This document shows, piece by piece, positions 50,878 through 64,000 of a stretch of DNA of 64,000 bases. The position numbers were made by a program, and so were the translations under genes. The notes under the pieces were generated by a model, which saw only the letters and a program-made list of their open reading frames with translations, was not told the DNA's origin and ran no database searches. This DNA is from Sphingomonas sp. LR60 (GTDB lineage Bacteria; Pseudomonadota; Alphaproteobacteria; Sphingomonadales; Sphingomonadaceae). Location: NCBI RefSeq assembly GCF_036855935.1, contig NZ_JASPFK010000001.1:2172501-2236500 (forward strand), in the 5' to 3' direction. Positions within the stretch are counted from its first letter, which is position 1. The number at the start of each line of letters is the position of its first letter.

Positions 50878-50906
50878 ACGACAGTTCGGCGTCAGATACG
50901 TGACAC
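50878..50906 (-). promoter_or_regulatory. Pho box upstream of phoX (three repeats)
   Basis: Read on the minus strand, three 7-mers spaced by four bases are GTGTCAC, CTGACGC and CTGTCGT, close to the PhoB repeat (C/G)TGTCAT. The array starts 109 bases and ends 81 bases before the phoX ATG. It predicts phosphate-starvation control by PhoB. Confidence 0.65.
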
Positions 50907-50969
50907 ATGCTTCACGCTTGACCTGCGCGCGCGATCCGCTATAGCCCGCCGCGTCGCCGGTCCGCTCGC

Positions 50970-51194
50970 GGGCATGGCACACCGTCCGAGACAGCGGGTG
51001 GCCCCTCGGGCCTTAATCCCCCGCCGAGGCGGGGACAGGATCGACGCTCCCCGCGCCTGCACGATCATCGTGCGGCCGGTTGCCGGTCATTCCCCATCGC
51101 TGGACTATGCCGCCGGTCGTGCATCCGCACGGAAGGCGGTTCGTACCCGGAAGGCGCGTGTTTCGGCACGTCCCTTCCCAACGTGGAGAATGGC
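50970..51194 (+). promoter_or_regulatory. rplJ leader, possible L10-binding autoregulatory RNA
   Basis: About 225 bases without a gene precede rplJ. They contain a small CCCGCCGAGGCGGG hairpin (51020-51033) and GGAAGGC repeats (51131, 51150). rplJL operons are generally repressed by L10-L7/L12 binding the leader; I infer a similar element here from position only. The rest of 50798-50969 is the phoX control region and shows no gene. Confidence 0.3.
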
Positions 51195-51710
51195 ATGGAT
51201 CGTAGTCAGAAGACCGCGGCCGTCGCCGAGCTCAACGCTACCTTCTCCGAGGTTGCCGTGGTGGTCGTCACCCGCAACCTGGGGATGACGGTGGCGCAGT
51301 CGACCGACTTGCGCAACCGGATGCGGGACGCCGGCGCGACCTACAAGGTCTCGAAGAACAAGCTTGCCAGGATCGCACTCGACGGCACCGACTATGGGTC
51401 GATCAGCGACATGCTGACCGGTCCGGTCGGCCTGGCGACCTCGACCGATCCGGTCGCGGCTGCCAAGGTTGCCGCCGAATTCGCCAAGACGACCGACAAG
51501 TTCGAGATCGTCGGCGGTGCGATGGGCACGACCCCGCTCGATGTGGCGGGCGTGCAGGCACTGGCCACGCTGCCGTCGCTGGACGAGCTGCGTGCGAAGA
51601 TCGTCGGCCTCATCGTGGCACCTGCCACGAAGCTGGCGACCATCACCCAGGCCCCGGCCGCGCAGATCGCGCGCGTGTTGGCAGCTTATTCGGAGAAGGA
51701 GGCAGCCTGA
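51195..51710 (+). CDS. rplJ: 50S ribosomal protein L10
   Basis: A 171-residue stalk base protein. DRSQKTAAVAELNATFSEVA starts the 23S-binding domain, with TYKVSKNKLARIALDGTDYG and the C-terminal helix that carries L7/L12 dimers (QIARVLAAYSEKEA). ATG 51195 has GGAG six bases before it. rplL follows after 69 bp. The rplK-rplA pair that often precedes it is not in the window. Confidence 0.97.
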   Translation: MDRSQKTAAVAELNATFSEVAVVVVTRNLGMTVAQSTDLRNRMRDAGATYKVSKNKLARIALDGTDYGSISDMLTGPVGLATSTDPVAAAKVAAEFAKTTDKFEIVGGAMGTTPLDVAGVQALATLPSLDELRAKIVGLIVAPATKLATITQAPAAQIARVLAAYSEKEAA

Positions 51711-51779
51711 TTTCGGGCCGCATCCTGTTGATGTTTGGATTTTGGGGCACCTGTCCCCGTTTAGATAGGAAGTAAGATC

Positions 51780-52154
51780 ATGGCAGACCTGAACGCGCTC
51801 GTTGAGAGCCTGAGCGAGCTGACCGTCCTCGAGGCCGCCGAGCTGTCGAAGATGCTCGAAGAGAAGTGGGGCGTCTCGGCCGCTGCGGCGGTTGCGGCTC
51901 CGGCTGCTGGCGGCGGCGCTGCTGCTCCGGCCGCTGAAGAGAAGACCGAGTTCGACGTGATCCTGACCGGCGACGGTGGCAAGAAGATCAACGTCATCAA
52001 GGAAGTCCGCGCGATCACCGGCCTGGGCCTGACCGAAGCCAAGGCGCTCGTCGAAGGCGCGCCGAAGCCCGTCAAGGAAGGCGTGAGCAAGGACGAGGCC
52101 GAGAAGGTCAAGAAGCAGCTGGAAGAAGCCGGCGCGACCGTCGAACTGAAGTAA
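51780..52154 (+). CDS. rplL: 50S ribosomal protein L7/L12
   Basis: A 124-residue acidic stalk protein. The N-terminal dimer domain reads [20 protein letters not shown], then an Ala/Pro-rich hinge, and the factor-binding C-terminal domain has [20 protein letters not shown] and [19 protein letters not shown]. The start follows AGGAAGTAAGATC. It ends the rplJL pair; hairpins and a terminator follow. Confidence 0.98.
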   Translation: MADLNALVESLSELTVLEAAELSKMLEEKWGVSAAAAVAAPAAGGGAAAPAAEEKTEFDVILTGDGGKKINVIKEVRAITGLGLTEAKALVEGAPKPVKEGVSKDEAEKVKKQLEEAGATVELK

Positions 52155-52222
52155 GCCGAAGTGTGAGGGGCTCGCCCCTTACACGAGGCCGGCCGACGAG
52201 CGGCCCAAGCCCGCTCGTTCGA

Positions 52223-52296
52223 CGTCATCGGATTCACTCCGATGACGTGGCCGCCAGCAGAAAAGGGGCGACATCCGCAAGGGTGCCGCCCCTTTT
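52223..52296. terminator. Hairpin plus bidirectional terminator after rplL
   Basis: An 11-bp stem, ACGTCATCGGA with its complement (52223-52233 and 52239-52249), is followed by a second stem, AAAAGGGGCG (52261-52270) with CGCCCCTTTT (52287-52296). The latter has A and T tracts suited to termination on both strands and overlaps the stop of the convergent membrane protein gene by one base. Confidence 0.75.
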
Positions 52297-53039
52297 CATG
52301 CCTGCCATCCCCGCCACGTCAGCCGCACCCGGCTGCCGACGAACAGCGCTGCCCCGGCCAGCGACGCGAGCAATCCGACGCAGACGGAATCGAACGCCAT
52401 CAGCCCCCATACGACCGGCGCGCCCTGCCCCAGCGCCAGCCGGTGGTTCGCCATATGCAGCAGTTGCGCCGGCGCGGCCGCAACCGCGAGATACAGCGTC
52501 AGCACCAGCGCCGACGGCAGATGCGTCGTGAACGCCGCGCGCCACGCCAGCGTCCGGTCCTCGACCAGCTCCGCGACCAGCAGCAGCACCGCCCCGGACT
52601 GTAGCACGAACGACAACACGCCGAACCCGACCGCGCCGACGATCCCGGTGCGCGCTCCCAGCCAGCTACACGCGACGCTCACCGCCGCGGTCAGCGCCAC
52701 CAGCACCAGCACGCGCAACGCGGTAGCAACAGGCGGCAGAAGGGCGCGACGCGCCGACCCGCTCACCTGGAAGCGCGCCATCGCCAGCATCGCCAGCACG
52801 ACGCCCGCGACCTTCGCATAGCCGAAGTCCCAGCGGATCGCCTCCTTGCCCAGCGTCCGAAACGCCGCGAGCGAGTCGAACATGCCGAGCTTGATCTCGA
52901 CGACATGCTGCGCCGCCTCCGGCACGATCGCGATCGCCGCCAGCCATGGCGCGGCCTTCATCGCGCCCCCGCCGCGACGGTAGATGTCGACCACATCGGC
53001 CCCGATCCGCCGCCATCCCGTGCGTCGTTCCCCGCTCAT
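52296..53039 (-). CDS. Hypothetical multi-pass membrane protein
   Basis: A 247-residue protein with about six predicted membrane helices (for example LRVLVLVALTAAVSVACSWL, VGFGVLSFVLQSGAVLLLVA, LVLTLYLAVAAAPAQLLHMA). I do not recognise the family. The ATG at 53039 overlaps the stop of the XRE regulator gene (ATGA) and GGGGAGG lies just before it. It is the third gene of a tightly coupled DUF2975-XRE-membrane protein module. Confidence 0.65.
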   Translation of the reverse strand: MSGERRTGWRRIGADVVDIYRRGGGAMKAAPWLAAIAIVPEAAQHVVEIKLGMFDSLAAFRTLGKEAIRWDFGYAKVAGVVLAMLAMARFQVSGSARRALLPPVATALRVLVLVALTAAVSVACSWLGARTGIVGAVGFGVLSFVLQSGAVLLLVAELVEDRTLAWRAAFTTHLPSALVLTLYLAVAAAPAQLLHMANHRLALGQGAPVVWGLMAFDSVCVGLLASLAGAALFVGSRVRLTWRGWQA

Positions 53040-53254
53040 TCCTCCCCGTCCCCCTCTATCCATGTCAACAATTCCCCGGGCTGGCAGTCGAGCGCGCGAC
53101 AGATCGCCTCAAGCGTCGAGAAACGGATCGCCTTCGCCTTGCCGGTCTTCAGGATCGATAGATTGGCCAGGGTGATGCCGACCGTGTCGCTCAGCTCGGT
53201 CAGCGACATGCGGCGGTGATGCAACAGGTCGTCGAGATGCACGATCACCGGCAT
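53036..53254 (-). CDS. XRE family (YozG/Cro type) transcriptional regulator
   Basis: A 72-residue single-domain HTH protein. PVIVHLDDLLHHRRMSLTEL, then DTVGITLANLSILKTGKAKA and RFSTLEAICRALDCQPGELL match the short PF13443-type regulators. The ATG at 53254 overlaps the DUF2975 stop, and its own stop overlaps the next ATG, so all three genes are translated together. Such regulators usually accompany DUF2975 membrane proteins and probably control their own operon. TATCG/CGATA motifs upstream of the module (53821-53874) are candidate sites. Confidence 0.9.
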   Translation of the reverse strand: MPVIVHLDDLLHHRRMSLTELSDTVGITLANLSILKTGKAKAIRFSTLEAICRALDCQPGELLTWIEGDGEE

Positions 53255-53781
53255 CAGACGGTCCCCTCCAGCTCGGCATCGAGCCGCGCGCCCGCCGCGA
53301 ACACCCGCGCCAGCACGAAGGCGATCAGCACCGAGATCCACCCCGCAAGCGACGGCGTCCACGCCGCCACGTCCGCTCCGGTGCGTGCGATCAATGCGGT
53401 CAGCGCGCTACCGAACAGGTCCACGCACTGGACCCCGACCAGCCCCCAGCCGATGGTGGTGACGCGCGCCGCATTGTCGGGATCGAACGGCGCGCCCCGC
53501 CGCACGCTACGAAGCACGTCGGCGAGCGCACGCAGGCAGCGGTCGAGCGGCCAGACCGCAATCACGCCGATCAGAATCAGCGTCCGCAATTCCCAGATCA
53601 CCGCCGGGATGAAGACCGCGTCACGGTACTTGCGCCCCAGTTGCGCGGCGAGCAGCGGCTCCGCCACGAAGCTCGCGATCAAGCACCCGACGGCAAGGAC
53701 GCCGAACCCGATGTTCGCCACCGCGCACCAACGCAGCGCGCGTTCTCCCCATCGCACCAGCCGCGAACCGTCACCGTCCAT
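53254..53781 (-). CDS. DUF2975 domain membrane protein
   Basis: A 175-residue protein with four predicted helices (about residues 20-42, 62-80, 110-130 and 140-160). The central segment VLRSVRRGAPFDPDNAARVT is the usual DUF2975 signature (GxPFxxxNxxRL). Function unknown; it is nearly always next to a small XRE regulator, as here. ATG 53781 follows a GGAGGGGG site; the adjacent GTG is an alternative. It is divergent from rpoB. Confidence 0.85.
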   Translation of the reverse strand: MDGDGSRLVRWGERALRWCAVANIGFGVLAVGCLIASFVAEPLLAAQLGRKYRDAVFIPAVIWELRTLILIGVIAVWPLDRCLRALADVLRSVRRGAPFDPDNAARVTTIGWGLVGVQCVDLFGSALTALIARTGADVAAWTPSLAGWISVLIAFVLARVFAAGARLDAELEGTV

Positions 53782-53820
53782 CACACGCCCCCTCCGAATC
53801 CCGCGCAATAATTGACAGCC

Positions 53821-53874
53821 TTATCGAATTACGACAAGCTAAATATCGTTTATCAATATGTCGACCTCGATAAG
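53821..53874. promoter_or_regulatory. AT-rich TATCG/CGATA motif cluster upstream of the DUF2975-XRE module
   Basis: TTATCGA (53821-53827), ATATCGTTTATCAATAT (53843-53859) and CTCGATAAG (53866-53874) form a set of related inverted and direct motifs in otherwise GC-rich DNA. Their place, 40-95 bases before the module and just upstream of the rpoB promoter, fits operator sites for the XRE protein. Confidence 0.4.
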
Positions 53875-53884
53875 CGGACAGGCT

Positions 53885-53913
53885 TTGACAGTCTGCTGGC
53901 CACCTCCTATATC
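53885..53913 (+). promoter_or_regulatory. Predicted sigma-70 type promoter for rpoB-rpoC
   Basis: TTGACA (53885-53890) and TATATC (53908-53913) are separated by exactly 17 bases. Transcription would start near 53920, giving a leader of about 160 bases before rpoB. Confidence 0.65.
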
Positions 53914-53996
53914 CGCTCCATCACCACAGCTTCCGGGAAACGGCACGCCTTGCGCAGCGTGTCGATCGGATTGGGAAGCCGCGGTTCAGGACGCTG

Positions 53997-54026
53997 AAAG
54001 CCGACGCATCTTTGCGCTCGGCTTTT
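53997..54026 (+). terminator. Terminator-like hairpin in the rpoB leader
   Basis: AAAGCCGACGC pairs with GCGCTCGGCTTT around a short loop and is followed by TCTTCGTTC. It lies 53 bases before the rpoB start, downstream of the predicted promoter, so it could attenuate rpoBC or end readthrough from rplJL. Confidence 0.6.
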
Positions 54027-54078
54027 CTTCGTTCGACCCTGCGCCTGCATTTTGACGGCTGACGAGGCACAAGCTTTT

Positions 54079-58266
<4,188 letters not shown>

Positions 58267-58272
58267 CTCTTC

Positions 58273-58380
58273 TACCCTCCCCTCCCTTCAAGGGAGGGGA
58301 TTGAGGGGTGGGTGGCCACACGCGGATCGGTCCCGTGAGCCACCTACCCACCCCGGCCCCTCCCTTCCAGGGAGGGGAGA
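58273..58380. repeat. Palindromic repeat in the rpoB-rpoC spacer
   Basis: CCCTCCCCTCCCTTCAAGGG... and CCCCTCCCTTCCAGGGAGGG are each short hairpins, and GGGGTGGGTGGC and GCCACCTACCCACCCC form an outer inverted pair. The element fills nearly the whole 132-bp spacer and must be transcribed in the rpoBC mRNA. Confidence 0.85.
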
Positions 58381-58398
58381 TGAGGCAGGGACTGAAAA

Positions 58399-62697
<4,299 letters not shown>

Positions 62698-62726
62698 TCC
62701 TCGTTCAGGCCACGCGCCTGCTGTAG

Positions 62727-62762
62727 AAAAGCCGCCGTCCGGGATGCCGGGCGGCGGCTTTT
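62727..62762 (+). terminator. Rho-independent terminator after rpoC
   Basis: AAAAGCCGCCG (62727-62737) pairs with CGGCGGCTTTT (62752-62762), with further GC pairs inside (TCCGGG/CCGGGC region), and is followed by CCTTTGTT. It lies 30 bases after the rpoC stop. Confidence 0.9.
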
Positions 62763-62889
62763 CCTTTGTTCGCGCGGTTGCGGACAGGCGAGCCGGAACG
62801 AGCCGCGCCGTCTCACCCTCCGTCGTTTCCGCGAAGAAGGGAATCCAGAACCTCGGACCTCTAGGATGTGATCCGAGCAACGCTGACAT

Positions 62890-62991
62890 GTACCCCGGCG
62901 AAGGCCGGGGCCCAGGTGGGGGACGCTATTGATGTGTGTCGCGCTACCTCTCCCTGACCTTCCCACCTGGGCCCCGGCCTCCGCCGGGGTA
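62890..62991. repeat. Inverted repeat, CCCCGGCGAAGGCCGGGG family, copy 2
   Basis: Left arm 62890-62920 (TACCCCGGCGAAGGCCGGGG then CCCAGGTGGG) and inverted right arm 62962-62991. Same organisation and spacer size as 34396-34497. Confidence 0.9.
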
Positions 62992-63112
62992 CAATAGAAA
63001 TGATTCAAGCCAGCTGGATCAAACTCTGAGCGCTGATCGACGGTCCAGCGCGTCTGGATCCCCGCCTTCGCGGGGATGACGGAGAGTGGACGGTACCAGT
63101 CCCCCACACACC

Positions 63113-63189
63113 CGTCATTGCGAGCGCAGCGAAGCAATCCAGGGCGTCCTGATCCGGCCCTGGATTGCTTTGCTACGCTCGCAATGACG
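63113..63189. repeat. Inverted repeat, CGTCATTGCGAGCGCAGCG family
   Basis: 32-base arms, 63113-63144 and 63158-63189, with only two mismatches and a 13-base loop. The left arm is identical to 16051-16082. Confidence 0.92.
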
Positions 63190-63209
63190 AACCCATGCGA
63201 CCCCTCACC

Positions 63210-63935
63210 TCACCGCGGCGGCGTAATCGTGATCCGCGCCGCCGGGTTCAGCCCGCCCTGATGCGCAGGGCAGCGCGCGTAGCGGAAGCGCTTGTCGGTG
63301 CACAGCCACACCTCGTCGAGCGCCCCGCTTTTCGTACCGGTCACGCGCATCATGTCGGCGCGCAGCCCCGGATTGGCGGCAGCGATCGCCTCCGCCAGCC
63401 GCCCGGCGGTCAGCGGCGTCTGCGCCAGCCGCGCCATGTCGGGGAAGCGCAGCGCGTGGAACATCGCGTTCGACTTGGTGAAATAGCGGTCGGGCGTATA
63501 CCCGGCCATGCACGTGCCGTGCTTGGCCCATTCGTGCTGCATCAACTGCGGCGAGGGCGTCGCACAGACGTGGCGGCGGATCACCTGTCGCGACAGGATC
63601 GGCGTCGCGCGACAATATTGCGGCCAGTCCTTGCCGACGCCATCCGGCCACAGCCCGTGGAGCACGAAGCCGAAGCGATTGCTGCCTCCGCACTGGAAGC
63701 CCGCATTCGGCCGGTCGCCGCTGGTCCGGCAATATTCGGGGCTCCAGCTGATCGCGAGCGTATAGCCACCGATCGGCAGCCGCCGCGCCGGCTGGCTCGC
63801 CGAGGGAAGATCGGGGCGCGGACGCGGCAGATCGGCCGGGATCGCGCACGACAGCGCCTGCGCACTCGCCACGCCCGGCATCGCGATCGCGGCCAGCGCG
63901 CCCAGCATCGCCACTCGCTTCGTCGTCATCGTCAT
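63210..63935 (-). CDS. Ribonuclease T2 family protein
   Basis: A 241-residue secreted RNase with a signal peptide ending in GVASAQA. The two active-site blocks are intact: CAS I RFGFVLHGLWPDG with H93, and CAS II LMQHEWAKHGTCM with H134, E135 and H139. Several cysteines suggest disulphides in the periplasm. It cleaves RNA without strong base specificity. ATG 63935 overlaps the stop of the preceding gene (ATGA); a second ATG two codons later is possible. Confidence 0.93.
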   Translation of the reverse strand: MTMTTKRVAMLGALAAIAMPGVASAQALSCAIPADLPRPRPDLPSASQPARRLPIGGYTLAISWSPEYCRTSGDRPNAGFQCGGSNRFGFVLHGLWPDGVGKDWPQYCRATPILSRQVIRRHVCATPSPQLMQHEWAKHGTCMAGYTPDRYFTKSNAMFHALRFPDMARLAQTPLTAGRLAEAIAAANPGLRADMMRVTGTKSGALDEVWLCTDKRFRYARCPAHQGGLNPAARITITPPR

Positions 63936-64000
63936 GCTTCTTCTTCCTCGGGCTCCAGCCCTTCGCCGAACCACAATCGCGCATCGCTGCGGAACAGTTG
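63932..64000 (-). CDS. C-terminal end of an unidentified protein (partial)
   Basis: The last 22 codons of a gene that enters from the right edge: QLFRSDARLWFGEGLEPEEE then EA and TGA at 63932-63934. The acidic ending gives no family. Its stop overlaps the RNase T2 start as ATGA, so the two are coupled. Confidence 0.6.
   Translation of the reverse strand, partial: QLFRSDARLWFGEGLEPEEEEA

Larger units (their letters stand above)
62763..63209. other. Intergenic region after rpoC, dominated by repeats
   Basis: About 450 bases between the rpoC terminator and the convergent RNase T2 gene. It contains a degenerate CGTCGTTTCCGCGAAGAAGG copy near 62821, the 62890-62991 and 63113-63189 inverted repeats, and a CTGGATCCCCGCCTTCGCGG copy near 63053. 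No gene is supported. Confidence 0.65.

Noticed and set aside
53812..53997. Short plus-strand frame between the DUF2975 gene and rpoB
   Set aside because: It spans the predicted rpoB promoter and shows no coding character.
62763..63209. tRNA or small RNA gene in the repeat-rich gap after rpoC
   Set aside because: The hairpins are explained by inverted repeats and no cloverleaf or CCA-proximal pattern was found.

Overview
The window looks like chromosomal DNA of a high-GC alphaproteobacterium, most probably a Sphingomonas-type sphingomonad. The reasons are a large TonB-dependent receptor beside glycan and peptide hydrolases, the fabD-fabG-acpP-fabF-mltG and rpsF-rpsR-rplI gene orders, a Tad/Cpa pilus locus, rplJL-rpoBC, strong GC codon bias, and intergenic palindromic repeats of a kind common in that group. 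No tRNA, rRNA, CRISPR array, prophage or insertion sequence was seen.

Layout. 1-7.4 kb: a TonB-dependent receptor, a GH2 beta-galactosidase and the start of an S9 peptidase, all on the minus strand. 7.5-13 kb: a minus-strand trans-4-hydroxyproline catabolic cluster (deaminase of the DHDPS family, hydroxyproline 2-epimerase, amino acid permease, FAD-dependent D-amino acid dehydrogenase, GntR/FCD regulator). 13-16 kb: a ClC antiporter and a DUF389 membrane protein. 16-22.4 kb: fatty acid synthesis genes fabD, fabG, acpP, fabF and mltG, broken up by an opposite-strand acyltransferase and a small membrane protein. 22.7-24 kb: rpsF-rpsR-rplI. 24-26.6 kb: two very small ORFs, a FAD oxidoreductase and a lipase-like hydrolase. 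26.6-34 kb: a Tad/Cpa pilus operon (cpaA, B, C, D, E, tadB, tadC) with no cpaF ATPase gene, then a coiled-coil protein. 34.7-43 kb: a Gfo/Idh oxidoreductase, ppdK, glyS-glyQ and a TraB/GumN protein. 43-48 kb: rplY, pth, a 2OG-Fe(II) oxygenase, an SDR and a DEAD-box helicase. 48-51 kb: a PhoX phosphatase behind a three-repeat Pho box. 51-63 kb: rplJ-rplL, a DUF2975/XRE/membrane-protein module, rpoB and rpoC. 63.2-64 kb: ribonuclease T2 and the last codons of another gene.

Two features cut across the window. First, at least eight genes, some of them expected to be essential (fabG, glyS), are disturbed by apparent single-base indels, mostly in short homopolymers. This points to consensus errors in the assembly, and it explains why cpaC, cpaD and cpaE read as one long open frame. 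Second, palindromic repeat elements are abundant between genes, sit in the rpoB-rpoC spacer, and also lie inside the coding sequences of ppdK and glyS.

The strongest biological points are the hydroxyproline pathway with a candidate operator, the missing Tad motor ATPase, palindromic inserts in two adjacent housekeeping genes, and a Tat-lipoprotein form of PhoX with an Ig-like insert. I saw no clear sign of a wholly new multi-gene system.
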